In this document: positions 34,845 through 43,731 of the stretch, in pieces
How positions within the stretch are numbered: the first letter of the stretch is position 1
Layout of the letters: each line of letters begins with the position of its first letter
Source of the DNA: Occultella gossypii
Lineage (GTDB): Bacteria; Actinomycetota; Actinomycetes; Actinomycetales; Beutenbergiaceae
DNA length: 64,000 nt
Assembly: GCF_019947135.1 (NCBI RefSeq)
Contig: NZ_JAGSHT010000023.1
Span: 1-64,000 of the forward strand
Direction of reading: 5' to 3'
The notes under the pieces: generated by a model
What the model was told of the DNA's origin: nothing
Database searches by the model: none
What the model saw: the letters and a program-made list of their open reading frames with translations, nothing else
Translations under genes and position numbers: made by a program

Positions 34845-35171
34845 GTGTCCGCATTGACTGTCGACCCGTGGCACGCGTTGGGCGATCCGACGCGGCGTCG
34901 CGTCTTCGCGCGCGTTGCGCACAGCCCGTGCTCGGTGACCGAGATCGCGCAGGACTTGCCGGTCAGTCGCCCCGCGGTGTCTCAGCATCTGCGGGTGCTG
35001 CTCGACGCACGCTTGGTCGACGTCCACCAGCAGGGACGCCTGCGCATGTATCAGGCCCGTCCTGACGGGCTGGCCGAACTGCGGCACGAGTTGGAGTCCT
35101 ACTGGACACAGGCTCTGACCACCTTCAAGAAGGTGGCCGAGCAGACCTACCAGGCAGAACCCTTGGAATAG
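34845..35171 (+). CDS. ArsR-family regulator (SRPBCC-partner type)
   Basis: 108 aa. WHALGDPTRRRVFARVAHSP and VSRPAVSQHLRVLLDARLV form the winged helix; there is no CVC metal motif. This subtype usually sits next to an AHSA1/SRPBCC gene, as here. GTG start right after its operator, so possibly leaderless. Ligand unknown, not a metal by motif. Confidence 0.88.
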   Translation: MSALTVDPWHALGDPTRRRVFARVAHSPCSVTEIAQDLPVSRPAVSQHLRVLLDARLVDVHQQGRLRMYQARPDGLAELRHELESYWTQALTTFKKVAEQTYQAEPLE

Positions 35172-35188
35172 GAAGGAATCCCAGCCCC

Positions 35189-35701
35189 ATGAGTACCGCG
35201 CCGCAAGAACGGACCAACCTGCACGTCGACATCACGGTCGAGGTTCCCGTCGACCACGCCTTCCGGGTGTTCACCGGACACTTCGACGAGATCAAACCCC
35301 GCGCGCACAACCTGCTCCCGGTGCCGATCGAACGAACCGTCCTCGAACCCCGTGTCGGCGGCACGATCTACGACATCGGCACCGACGGGAGCATCTGCAC
35401 CTGGGCAAGAGTGCTCGCCTACGAGCCGCCGCACCGGCTCGCGTTCAGCTGGGACATCAGCCCGCAATGGCGGATCGAACCCGACCCCGCCCGCACCAGC
35501 GAGGTCGAGATCCGTTTCACCTCCGAGGCCCCCGATCGCACCCGAGTCGTGCTGGAGCACCGCAACCTCGACCGCCACGGGCAGGGTTGGGAAGGCTTCA
35601 CGAGTCTCGATACCGGAGACGGTTGGCCTTTGTACCTCGCCCGCTACCGCGACGTGGCGGAACGAGTCGCACGCGATGGTTCAACCTCGGCCCTCGCGTA
35701 A
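35189..35701 (+). CDS. SRPBCC (AHSA1-like) protein
   Basis: 170 aa START-like fold: VDITVEVPVDHAFRVFTGHF at the N-terminus, WDISPQWRIEPDP and EVEIRFTSE strands, and a final helix YLARYRDVAERVA. Binds a hydrophobic small molecule; ligand unknown. Paired with the upstream ArsR-family gene (17 bp), a common regulator-target unit. Confidence 0.85.
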   Translation: MSTAPQERTNLHVDITVEVPVDHAFRVFTGHFDEIKPRAHNLLPVPIERTVLEPRVGGTIYDIGTDGSICTWARVLAYEPPHRLAFSWDISPQWRIEPDPARTSEVEIRFTSEAPDRTRVVLEHRNLDRHGQGWEGFTSLDTGDGWPLYLARYRDVAERVARDGSTSALA

Positions 35702-35771
35702 CCCGGCTCAGCACGGGAGGGCTCGCCCGAGCGTCATCGGACGTTCGCGGCCAGGCGAACGGAGGTCGCAG

Positions 35772-36104
35772 ATGGACGCGATCGAAAAGCACCGGCGTCA
35801 CGCCGAGGCGGTGCGGAGTGCGGCCACCGGCTCGGCCGGAGTGACCGAGGCGGCGCTGCGCGCGGCCGTGCTGGCCCGAGCGGCCGGCGGCGCTCCGCTC
35901 GGCCAACCCTACGACGCGCTCGCTCGGCAGATCGGGGAAGCCGCATACCGGGTCACCGATGCCCAGGTCGAGGAGGTTCGCGTCGCCGAGGGCAGCGACA
36001 AGAGGGCGTTCGAGATCATCATGGCCGCCAGCATCGGGGCCGGACTCGCCCAGTGGGATGCCGCGATCGGAGCGATCGAGGGGACCGGCGATGCGACTTC
36101 CTGA
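35772..36104 (+). CDS. Helical protein paired with an AhpD-like enzyme
   Basis: 110 aa, no Cys. KAFEIIMAASIGAGLAQWD-like helices (FEIIMAASIGAGLAQWDAAI) resemble the AhpD/carboxymuconolactone-decarboxylase scaffold without the CxxC site. GGAGG precedes the ATG. Its end overlaps the next gene by 14 nt. Probably a non-catalytic partner; function unknown. Confidence 0.72.
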   Translation: MDAIEKHRRHAEAVRSAATGSAGVTEAALRAAVLARAAGGAPLGQPYDALARQIGEAAYRVTDAQVEEVRVAEGSDKRAFEIIMAASIGAGLAQWDAAIGAIEGTGDATS

Positions 36105-36672
36105 CGTCGAGCGCGGCGACAGCCTCCGCGGCCGGGCACTGATCCGGGTCATCTCGATCGTGTCCGCGGCACGTCTACCCGACGCGGCCCGCGTGGCGTT
36201 CTATCACCGGTCCTTCGTCGGCCCGACCTTCGGCGCCTGGACTCAGGCGGCGATGCGCGGACCCGGCGATTGGTCCGTGGGCGAGCGGGAACTGATGGCC
36301 GCGATGGTGGGCCACTGGAACTCCTGTGCCTTCTGCATCGGTGCACACCATGCGACCGCTGTGCGCGGTCTCGAGCCGGCGCTCGTCGACGCCTGCCTCG
36401 CCGACTACCGCACCGCGCCGATCTCCGAACCGCTGCGCGCCACGCTCGCATTCCTGGAGACCATGACCCTGCGACCCGGCGACCTGGCGGCCTCCGACGC
36501 GAAGGACGCGATGGACGCCGGCGTGAGCCGCACACAACTTGCTGACGCCGCCGCGGTCGCCGCCGTGTTCAACATCATCACCCGATACGCTGACGCCCTC
36601 GACTTCACCGTTCCGACGAACGCCGAGTTCGACAGGGCCGCGGCAATGCTGCTCAGACGCGGATACGGATAG
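36091..36672 (+). CDS. Carboxymuconolactone decarboxylase/AhpD-family protein
   Basis: 193 aa. NSCAFCIGAHH has the CxxC-x3-His alkylhydroperoxidase motif. WSVGERELMAAMVGHWN precedes it as usual. Likely a thiol peroxidase or reductase acting on organic peroxides. ATG 36091 lies inside the preceding gene, with GAGGGG upstream. Forms a two-gene unit with the CxxC-less helical protein. Confidence 0.88.
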   Translation: MRLPDVERGDSLRGRALIRVISIVSAARLPDAARVAFYHRSFVGPTFGAWTQAAMRGPGDWSVGERELMAAMVGHWNSCAFCIGAHHATAVRGLEPALVDACLADYRTAPISEPLRATLAFLETMTLRPGDLAASDAKDAMDAGVSRTQLADAAAVAAVFNIITRYADALDFTVPTNAEFDRAAAMLLRRGYG

Positions 36673-36758
36673 GCCGGCGCTGCTCATTCGAAGGCCGCGC
36701 AGCACCCACGGCCTACGAATCCGGATCCGCTCGACGCGAACCGCCATTCGGAGCAACC

Positions 36759-37649
36759 ATGCGTCATGGACCACTACCGACCCAACGAGCCGGTGCAGCG
36801 GTGAGCCCGGCAGAACGGGCGATGCTCGCCGAACTCGGGAGCCACCACCACCTCTGGTCCGACACCGCCCAGCCCACGACCCTGGCGCGCGGCAGCGAGA
36901 ACTCGACGTTCGCCGTCGACGGTTTCATCGTCCGCCGCACAGCGGACGTCGAGGCCCTCGCGCGGGAGGTCGCTCTGCTGGACGCGCTCGCCGGCGCGAC
37001 CGCGGTGCCGGTCCCCGTGCCCCTGGTGCACCGAGCGGACCTGGGGGTACTCGTGTACCGGAGGCTCCCGGGGGCGCCCCTGCTGCGCCGGCCCGACCGG
37101 GTCGGGCCCGCCGTCGAACACGCGCTGATCAACGTGCTCACCGCCGTGCGTCGGGTCGAGCCCGAGCCGCCGATGGAGGTGGACGATCACCCGAACGAGG
37201 CGTGGCTCGCCGACGCCCGGGAGAACCTCGAGGCCGCCCGGTCCTACCTCGGCGTGGAGCGGGCGGCGGCCGTGGCGGCATTCCTCGATGAGGCGCCGCC
37301 GCCGACCAGGTCGGTGCGCGTCGCCCAACACAACGACCTCGGGGCCGAGCACATCCTCGTCGACGAGAGCGGGCAGGTGACCGGCATCATCGACTGGACC
37401 GACGCCGCGCTCGCGGACCCGGCCCGGGACACCGGGCTGTTGCTACGAGACCTTGGCTCCGCCGTCGCCCTCGCGGTCAGCGCCGGGCTCGACGGGCCAC
37501 CGATGCCCGACGAACGCGCGCGGATCTACTTCCATGCGCGGTGCAAGTGGCTCGAGGACCTCGCGTACGGCCTTGAGGACCCGGCCGGGCGGGTGGCGTA
37601 TCTCGAGAACTCCGGCCGCACCTTCACGCATGTGTTCGGCGGCACCTGA
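36759..37649 (+). CDS. Phosphotransferase of the aminoglycoside/choline kinase fold
   Basis: 296 aa. Catalytic loop VAQHNDLGAEHILVD (HxD-type) and the metal motif IIDWTDAALADPARD are complete. The N-terminal lobe LARGSENSTFAVDGFIVRR includes the nucleotide-binding Lys/Arg region. APH-fold kinases act on antibiotics, sugars or homoserine; the substrate cannot be named. GGAG precedes the ATG. Followed by a strong terminator. Confidence 0.85.
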   Translation: MRHGPLPTQRAGAAVSPAERAMLAELGSHHHLWSDTAQPTTLARGSENSTFAVDGFIVRRTADVEALAREVALLDALAGATAVPVPVPLVHRADLGVLVYRRLPGAPLLRRPDRVGPAVEHALINVLTAVRRVEPEPPMEVDDHPNEAWLADARENLEAARSYLGVERAAAVAAFLDEAPPPTRSVRVAQHNDLGAEHILVDESGQVTGIIDWTDAALADPARDTGLLLRDLGSAVALAVSAGLDGPPMPDERARIYFHARCKWLEDLAYGLEDPAGRVAYLENSGRTFTHVFGGT

Positions 37650-37664
37650 CCGGACCGGCTCATG

Positions 37665-37712
37665 CCGAAGGCCGCCGCGCCTGCCGGGATCGGCGGGTGC
37701 GGCGGCCTTCGG
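37665..37712. terminator. Bidirectional terminator hairpin
   Basis: 14-bp perfect stem CCGAAGGCCGCCGC / GCGGCGGCCTTCGG with a 20-nt loop, between the convergent kinase and DoxX-like genes. Confidence 0.8.
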
Positions 37713-37735
37713 GAGGTGGGCCTGGGGAGCTCGCG

Positions 37736-38227
37736 TCATCGAGCGGGCGAGGCGACCCGGCCCTGCAGGGCCCTGGACGCGATCACCAACGCGGCGGTGA
37801 CGAGGACGATGTCCTTGATGATGTACTGCGCCTCGAGGGTGAGGCCGCCGCCGACGAGGTCGCCGGCGAACAGCACGATCGGGGCGAAGAATCCGACCAT
37901 CGCGCCGCCCATCGCGAGCAGCCCGAGTCGCAGGAACTTGCCCGTCACGAGGGTGAGACCGATGAACGTCTCGAGCAGTGCGACGGCGACCATCGCGGCG
38001 TGCCCCGAGACCAGTCCGAGGGAGAGCGCCTCGACCGTGTCGGTCACCAACGCCTCGACAGGGCTCGCGCCCGGGATGTACTTCGGGATCCCGAACGCCA
38101 GGAAGATCAGGCCGATGCTGACGCGCAGCAGGGTGACGCCGTGCCGTTCGGCCCAGCCTGCGAACCGGGTCGAGATGGTGGCCGGCGGCGCGGTCGGCGC
38201 CGGACGATAGGTGGTCGTGCTGGACAT
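37736..38227 (-). CDS. DoxX/YkgB-like membrane protein
   Basis: 163 aa with four hydrophobic helices: LLRVSIGLIFLAFGIPKYI, MVAVALLETFIGLTLVTG, LGLLAMGGAMVGFFAPIVLF and IIKDIVLVTAALVIASRA. The GIPKY motif and helix layout match YkgB/DoxX-like proteins linked to redox or stress. Single gene with its own terminator. Function not defined. Confidence 0.8.
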   Translation of the reverse strand: MSSTTTYRPAPTAPPATISTRFAGWAERHGVTLLRVSIGLIFLAFGIPKYIPGASPVEALVTDTVEALSLGLVSGHAAMVAVALLETFIGLTLVTGKFLRLGLLAMGGAMVGFFAPIVLFAGDLVGGGLTLEAQYIIKDIVLVTAALVIASRALQGRVASPAR

Positions 38228-38448
38228 GAGAACCTCCGGGATGGGTGCGTTTTTCGGACGTTCTCAGCGTCGCCGTGACGGGCCCGGAGCGGATCCACCG
38301 GTGAGCGGGTTCCGGGCTGCGTCATCGGGCGCATCGGGGGGCGCTCGGTGACGACTCGTGGGGTCGCCCGGGTACGACAGCGGGCGCAGCGGACCCTGAC
38401 GGGCCGGTGGGGGTTTCCCCTGAGCGCGGCGCCGCGCGCGGGCGGGTC

Positions 38449-39219
38449 TCAGCGGCGAACCGCGATGTCGACCCAGCACCGCTCCGGCCCGCGGGTCAGC
38501 AGTGCGACGAGGCCGCGAGCGTCCGTGGCCGGCGCCATTCGGAGCTGCCAGGGTCCCTCCATCGCACGCGGCGCTGGGCGCCTCGTCGGGACGCCCGCCC
38601 GGCTGTAGAGAACCGTGGTGGCACTCGAGCCGACCGAGGTCGATCCCGGCGGTCCGGCCGCAGGGCGCACCCGGAAGTTCGCGTTCCTGATCCGGGTCAG
38701 CGCGACCAGCTCGGCCGGTGCGAGTTCGCCCGCGGCGGCGGCCAGCAGTCGCCGCCTGCGCCGTCGGGCCTGCACCACGAAGGCGGACCCGACCGCGGCG
38801 GCACCACCGCCCAGGAAGAGGCCGAGGCCGGCCATGCCGAGCCTGGCGCCGGTGGGCGAATCGGCCGTCATGTGGCCGCTCGCGGCAACCCAGGCGTCGA
38901 CGGTCTCCCCCACCACCGGGTCGTTTCCGCACGTGGAGTAACTGCCCCGGTCCGGTGCACCGTCGGTCGACCAGCTGAGCTCGACCCGGTACCTGTCCAC
39001 GGAGCTGCGATTGCAGCGTCCCTCGACGGTGACCGACTCAACCCGGGCCTGCACCTTTTCGGTACGCCCGAGCAGATGATCGGCGGCGATGTCCCCCGTC
39101 AGGACGTAGAGCGTCACCGGGAACACCGCACACAGCACTGCGATGATCGCGACCATCACCACGCTCCGCCCCGAACGCGCGTCGGCGCGCCGCAGCGCGG
39201 CGAACTCCGCCGGGAGCAT
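38449..39219 (-). CDS. Membrane protein, DUF3592-like
   Basis: 256 aa. TM1 (VVMVAIIAVLCAVFPVTLYVL) and TM2 (GMAGLGLFLGGGAAAVGSAFV) flank an extracellular domain with two Cys (GRCNRSS, YSTCGND) and a RVELSWSTDG strand, as in DUF3592 proteins. A long cytoplasmic tail starts with a poly-Arg stretch. Single gene, unknown role. Confidence 0.7.
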   Translation of the reverse strand: MLPAEFAALRRADARSGRSVVMVAIIAVLCAVFPVTLYVLTGDIAADHLLGRTEKVQARVESVTVEGRCNRSSVDRYRVELSWSTDGAPDRGSYSTCGNDPVVGETVDAWVAASGHMTADSPTGARLGMAGLGLFLGGGAAAVGSAFVVQARRRRRRLLAAAAGELAPAELVALTRIRNANFRVRPAAGPPGSTSVGSSATTVLYSRAGVPTRRPAPRAMEGPWQLRMAPATDARGLVALLTRGPERCWVDIAVRR

Positions 39220-39416
39220 CAGACCTCAGACCTCGCGCGGCTCGATCGCCGGCCGGCGGCCCAGGGTGCGAGGTTCACGCTCGCAGTCTACGAAAGGCGA
39301 GCGGCCGCGCGAACGCACGCTCCGCCGTCGACGGCCTTCATCGATCGGGACTCGAGAGGCGGCCACCTGCGGACCATGCCTAGCATTGCTGACGGGTTCG
39401 AGAGGACGGAGCACTC

Positions 39417-39842
39417 ATGAGCGACCGCGGAAAGAAGGACGGACCGACACTGCTCTCCGGCGGCAACCCGCAGATCCCGAAGGGTGAGGGGAACGAGCCG
39501 GTCCGGGACTACATCGCCGCGATGCCGGACTGGAAGCAAGACATCGGGCGACGCCTCGACGACCTCATCGTGGCCATCGTGCCGGACGTCCACAAGGCCG
39601 TGAAGTGGAACCAGCCGCACTACGGGCACGACGACGACGGCTGGTTCCTCTCCTTCCGGTGCTATACGGACTATGTCCAGGTGCAGTTCCTCAGGGGGAC
39701 GTCCCTCGAGCCGATGCCGCCGAAGGCGTCCAAGCACAGCGAGGTGCGCTACCTCGACATCCACGAGGATGACGAGCTGGACGAGAAGCAGCTCCGCTCG
39801 TGGGTCAAGCAGGCCAGCGGGCTGCCGGGCGAGCGGATGTGA
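39417..39842 (+). CDS. DUF1801 (YdhG-like) protein
   Basis: 141 aa. DDLIVAIVPDVHKAVKWNQPHYGH and a YVQVQFLRGTSL strand are typical of DUF1801, a small alpha-beta fold related to iron chaperone frataxin-like proteins. Acts in the cytoplasm, function unknown. It precedes the TetR gene by 41 bp. Confidence 0.82.
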   Translation: MSDRGKKDGPTLLSGGNPQIPKGEGNEPVRDYIAAMPDWKQDIGRRLDDLIVAIVPDVHKAVKWNQPHYGHDDDGWFLSFRCYTDYVQVQFLRGTSLEPMPPKASKHSEVRYLDIHEDDELDEKQLRSWVKQASGLPGERM

Positions 39843-39857
39843 CGCGGGCCGACCAAG

Positions 39858-39874
39858 CCATACCGAATGGTACG
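39858..39874. promoter_or_regulatory. TetR operator copy 1
   Basis: CCATACCGAATGGTACG, an imperfect dyad 9 bp before the TetR ATG. Its complement matches the copy at 40548-40564 at 13 of 17 bases. Confidence 0.65.
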
Positions 39875-39883
39875 GTCGGCCCC

Positions 39884-40483
39884 ATGGGTGCAGCACGCGA
39901 CCGTTGGCTCGACGAGGGCATCCGGGTCCTGGCTCAGGAGGGCGCGGCCGGTGTCCGCATCGACCGGATCGCGGCAAGGCTGGGACTGTCGAAGGGGTCG
40001 TTCCACCACCACTTCGACGGCGCCGAGGGCTACAAGCGCGCCCTGCTGGCGCATTTCGAACGGCTGTCGATCGAGCAACTGGACCGCGCGATCGCCGAGG
40101 TCGGGCCAACCGGCGACGCGCGTTCGACCCTCGGCCGGCTGACCGAGCTCATCGAGCCACGGGAGGCCGGCCTCTACCAGCCGGAACTCGACGTAGCGGT
40201 GCGCGCGTGGTCGGCATCCGATCCGGAGGTTCGGTCCGCGCAGGCGCGGATCGACGAGGCCAGGCTCGCCGCCCTGCAGCGCGTCTGGCGACCGTACGTG
40301 ACGACGGACGCCGAGGCCCGCACCGCCGCACTACTGCCCTACCTGCTCGCGGTGGGTGCCTCGGTGGTCTCCCCTCCGGTCGCGGCGGACGAACTCAGGG
40401 GCCTGTTCGAGACGCTCCTGCCGCTGGTGCCGGAAGGGCCCGCCGATACGGCCCAGGGCGAGCAGGCGGCGGGACCTGCCTGA
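39884..40483 (+). CDS. TetR-family regulator
   Basis: 199 aa. N-terminal helix-turn-helix: IDRIAARLGLSKGSFHHHFDG (about residues 27-47). The C-terminal ligand domain includes DVAVRAWSASDPEVRSAQ, of the type seen in TetR_C groups. Operator copies precede both this gene and the DoxX-like gene, so it likely represses itself and that target. Confidence 0.9.
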   Translation: MGAARDRWLDEGIRVLAQEGAAGVRIDRIAARLGLSKGSFHHHFDGAEGYKRALLAHFERLSIEQLDRAIAEVGPTGDARSTLGRLTELIEPREAGLYQPELDVAVRAWSASDPEVRSAQARIDEARLAALQRVWRPYVTTDAEARTAALLPYLLAVGASVVSPPVAADELRGLFETLLPLVPEGPADTAQGEQAAGPA

Positions 40484-40547
40484 ACGGGACGCGATCGGCC
40501 CGGTGATGGCGGCGCGGCACCCCGCCGGGCGACGCTTGTCCGGTGAC

Positions 40548-40564
40548 CATACCGTGCCGTATGG
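40548..40564. promoter_or_regulatory. TetR operator copy 2, before the DoxX-like gene
   Basis: CATACCGTGCCGTATGG; with flanking bases it gives ACCATAC/GTATGGT arms. 42 bp before the DoxX-like ATG. Confidence 0.65.
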
Positions 40565-40606
40565 TATGCAAATGGACTCCGTCACCACACCGGTCGCGGC
40601 ACGACC

Positions 40607-40972
40607 ATGAACTCGCTTCCCGATCCCGTCTGGCCCGTGGTGCTGCTCGCTCTCATCCAGATCGTCGACGGGGCGATGTGCATCAAGCCGGTCGCGTTCA
40701 TCGCCAAGTGCTTCGACGCGGTACATCTGCCACGGACGTACCGGAAGATGCTTCCGCCGATCAAGTTCGCGGCCGCGGCGGGCCTGATCGCGGGCATCTG
40801 GATCCCCTACCTGGGTGCGGTCACGAGCTGCGCGCTGGTCCTGTATTTCGTGCTCGCCATAGCCGCACACGTCAGGGCACAGGACTTCAGCAGGAACCTC
40901 TTCGTGAACGCCGCTGGGATGTTCGTGATCTGTGTTGCGACCGGCGTGTACTCGTTCGTGATCTGCCGATAA
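40607..40972 (+). CDS. DoxX-family membrane protein
   Basis: 121 aa with four hydrophobic helices. IQIVDGAMCIKPVAFI and MLPPIKFAAAAGLIAGIWIPYLG resemble the DoxX-like PF13564 group often controlled by TetR repressors. Predicted target of the adjacent TetR. Substrate unknown. Confidence 0.82.
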   Translation: MNSLPDPVWPVVLLALIQIVDGAMCIKPVAFIAKCFDAVHLPRTYRKMLPPIKFAAAAGLIAGIWIPYLGAVTSCALVLYFVLAIAAHVRAQDFSRNLFVNAAGMFVICVATGVYSFVICR

Positions 40973-41044
40973 CCACCCTCGCAGCCGCCGGGCGACGCAA
41001 GCGGTACCGGTGGCGGTGGCACGGTGCGGACCTAGTCTGCGTGA

Positions 41045-41887
41045 ATGAGTGATTGCTTCATCGGTGTCTCCGGCTGGCGTTACCCCAATTGGCGTGGCGA
41101 CTTCTACCCCGACGGCCTGCGGCAGCGCGACGAGCTCCGCTACATCGCCGAGCGGATGACGTCGGCCGAGATCAACGGCTCCTTCTACTCCCTGCAGCGG
41201 CCGAGTTCCTACTCGCGATGGGCGGAACAGACGCCAGCGGGCTTCGTGTTCGCGATCAAGGGCGGCCGCTACATCACGCACATGAAGCAACTTCGCGACA
41301 TCGAGGCCCCTCTCGCCAACTTCTTCGCCTCCGGTGTCCTCGCCCTCGGAAGCCGCCTGGGACCGTTCCTCTGGCAGATCCCGCCGCGGATGACGTTCGA
41401 CGCCGAGCGAGTCGGCCACTTCCTGTCCCTGCTGCCCCGCACGCACGGCGAGATCGCGTCACTCGCCACCCGGCACGACGACAAGCTCCCGCCCGAACGG
41501 ATCCTGAGCGCTGTCGCGTCCGGTATCGCTCCCGCACAGCGGATCCAGCACGCCGTCGAGCCCCGACACCCGAGCTTCGACTCCCCGGAGGCCCACCGTC
41601 TGCTGGCGGCGCATGGCGTCGCCATCGTCATCGCGGACAGCGCGGGCACCTGGCCGACGATGGGCGACGCGACGAGTGACTTCCGCTACGTGCGCCTCCA
41701 CGGCCAGCACGAGCTGTACACCGGCGCCTACACCGACGAATCCCTCGACGATTGGGCGCAGCAGTGCCGCAGGTGGCTCGCTGAAGGCCTCGACACCTAC
41801 GTCTACTTCGACAATGACGCCAGCGGGCACGCGCCTCACGACGCCGTACGGCTGCTGGACCGCGTCGATGGAACCCGGGCAGCCTAG
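41045..41887 (+). CDS. DUF72 family protein (YecE-like)
   Basis: 280 aa TIM-barrel-like. IGVSGWRYPNWRGDFYP, AEINGSFYSLQRPSSY, FVFAIKGGRYITHMKQL, LWQIPP and VYFDNDASGHAPHDA are the standard DUF72 landmarks. Cytoplasmic, function unknown. Its end overlaps the convergent cyclase-family gene by 4 bp. Confidence 0.9.
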   Translation: MSDCFIGVSGWRYPNWRGDFYPDGLRQRDELRYIAERMTSAEINGSFYSLQRPSSYSRWAEQTPAGFVFAIKGGRYITHMKQLRDIEAPLANFFASGVLALGSRLGPFLWQIPPRMTFDAERVGHFLSLLPRTHGEIASLATRHDDKLPPERILSAVASGIAPAQRIQHAVEPRHPSFDSPEAHRLLAAHGVAIVIADSAGTWPTMGDATSDFRYVRLHGQHELYTGAYTDESLDDWAQQCRRWLAEGLDTYVYFDNDASGHAPHDAVRLLDRVDGTRAA

Positions 41888-42603
41888 ATCAGCGCGAAGG
41901 CACGGACGGGGAACGTGCCGAACCCCCTGATCTTAGGCGGGACGGCGGTGAATCGCGCGCCGCTCGGCGGTAGCGAGCCGAGCCCGGTGAGGTGTTCGAC
42001 GACGTGGATGCCCGCAGCGAGCAGCAGTGAGTGCGCGGGTCTGGTTCCATGGGCCTCGGGCTCCGTGTCGTCGACGTTGAGCGAGTCGATCCCGACCAGC
42101 ACGACGCCCTGGTCGATCAGGTACCGAACTCCTGCCTCGGTGAGGAACGGCGCGCGGTCCGCGTACTCGGGCGTGCCGAAGTGGCGATCCCACCCGGTAT
42201 GGATCAGCACGGCCCTCCCGGTGAGGTCACGGTCGTGGAACACCGCCGCGGGCACGCCGCGACTCGTTGCGTCGGCCACGTGGAACACCTCGGCCGGCAG
42301 GTCGACGAGCGTGTCCAGGCTCAGCCCGGCGAGGTCGGTGCCGTCGGCATAGCGATGGTAGGGACTGTCGAGGTAGGTCCCGGTGTTGCCGACGAGGGTG
42401 AGGGCATCGATCGCGAACCGGGTGCCCGGTGCGTAGTTCGCGGCGGATGCCTCGCGGGTCAGGTGTGGCGTGATGACGGGAGCCGGCAGGCCCGGGTAGG
42501 TCACCAGCCCTTCGGTGATCGTGTGGCTCAGGTCGACCAGGCGCCCTCGCGCGGTCGGGGCGGCGGAGGGATGCGCATCGACGTGCGCCCGGTCGTCGGT
42601 CAT
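41884..42603 (-). CDS. Cyclase-family hydrolase (kynurenine-formamidase-like)
   Basis: 239 aa. LVDLSHTITEGLVTYPG opens the family; NTGTYLDSPYHRYADG supplies the metal ligands of the HxGTHxDxPxH-type motif, here with Asn and Thr at the first positions; GIDSLNVDDTE is the third conserved block. Hydrolyses an amide or ester. The altered metal motif may change the activity. 13 bp after the serine hydrolase gene. Confidence 0.85.
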   Translation of the reverse strand: MTDDRAHVDAHPSAAPTARGRLVDLSHTITEGLVTYPGLPAPVITPHLTREASAANYAPGTRFAIDALTLVGNTGTYLDSPYHRYADGTDLAGLSLDTLVDLPAEVFHVADATSRGVPAAVFHDRDLTGRAVLIHTGWDRHFGTPEYADRAPFLTEAGVRYLIDQGVVLVGIDSLNVDDTEPEAHGTRPAHSLLLAAGIHVVEHLTGLGSLPPSGARFTAVPPKIRGFGTFPVRAFALI

Positions 42604-42616
42604 GGGTCTCTCCGGT

Positions 42617-43714
42617 TCACAGCAGTCGCTGCAGGATGCCATCGGTGAGTTCGGGACCGAGGTCCTCGAAGGTCCAGCCGTCGCGACTGGCCGCCTGCGT
42701 GGTGGTCCAGAAGAGCATGGCACTGCCGTCCGGGGTACGGGCGAGTTCGCCGTAGGCATGGCTGTTGCCACCGTTGTGCCAGGCCACCGGCTCGTCGTCG
42801 TGATCGGTGATGACCCATCCGTAGCCGTAATACGTGTCGTCCGGCTCCTCGCGGACCCGGGGCTCGAAGAGCTGTGCCTTGGCGGCGTCGTCGAGGACGT
42901 CGTCACCCCGCAGGGCGAGATGCCAGCGGAACATGTCGCGCGCGGTCGAGAGCAGTCCGCCGTTGCCACGGAGGTTCCAGTAAGGGCCGTCCTCGGCCCA
43001 CGGGTGGTCGATCGGGCGGCCCCGGGGGTTCCCCTCGTCGTCGAACTCGACGGCGACGTCGAGCCTCGACCAGTCCGGAAGGACATACCCGGTGGAGGTC
43101 ATCCCGGCCGGACCGAAGAGATGCTCAGCGAGGAACTGCTCGTACCCGGTGCCGGATGCGATCTCGATAATCGCGGCCAGCAGGCCGTAGCCGAGGTTCG
43201 AGTACGCGTAACTTGTACCCGGCGTCGACTGCAGCACCGAGTCCATCGCGGCGTCGATCAGGTCGTCGCGCCCGACCGGGTCGTAGTCGTCGCCGAGACC
43301 GTCGACCAGCCCGGAGGTGTGCGTGAGCAGGTGTTCGATGGTGATGCCCTGCTTGTCCTCGGGCACGGCATCCAGGTAGGTGCCGATCGGGTCCGAGACG
43401 TCCAGCTCCCCGAGCATCTGGAGCCTGAGCACCGCGGCGGCCGTGAACTGCTTCGTCATCGACATCACGTCCACGACCGTGTCACAACCGAACGCCACAT
43501 CCCCCGTCTCGTCCGCCGAGCCCCAGCCTTCGCACAGGACCAGGTCATCGGCCTGAGCGGCGACGACCACGCCCCGGGCGTCCGCGGGCACCGTCTCCGC
43601 CACGAACGGCGCGATGGTGTCCGGTCCGCCCGGGCCGCAGCCGACCAGCAACGATGCCGACACCGCGACCAGGACTGCCGCGGCGCTGACCCGAGTCGTT
43701 GCGCGCCTTCGCAC
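42617..43714 (-). CDS. Serine hydrolase lipoprotein, beta-lactamase/DD-peptidase family
   Basis: About 365 aa from GTG 43714 (GGAGC 7 bp upstream). N-terminal RRRATTRVSAAAVLVAVS then LLVGC is a lipobox; Cys would be lipidated. Catalytic motifs: SMTK (Ser-x-x-Lys), YSN (Tyr-x-Asn), and WHNGG (His-x-Gly). Class C/AmpH-type fold acting on the outer face of the membrane, on peptidoglycan or esters. A longer start at 43732 would touch the GAP-gene stop. Confidence 0.87.
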   Translation of the reverse strand: MRRRATTRVSAAAVLVAVSASLLVGCGPGGPDTIAPFVAETVPADARGVVVAAQADDLVLCEGWGSADETGDVAFGCDTVVDVMSMTKQFTAAAVLRLQMLGELDVSDPIGTYLDAVPEDKQGITIEHLLTHTSGLVDGLGDDYDPVGRDDLIDAAMDSVLQSTPGTSYAYSNLGYGLLAAIIEIASGTGYEQFLAEHLFGPAGMTSTGYVLPDWSRLDVAVEFDDEGNPRGRPIDHPWAEDGPYWNLRGNGGLLSTARDMFRWHLALRGDDVLDDAAKAQLFEPRVREEPDDTYYGYGWVITDHDDEPVAWHNGGNSHAYGELARTPDGSAMLFWTTTQAASRDGWTFEDLGPELTDGILQRLL

Positions 43715-43731
43715 GTATGGTGCTCCGCTCA

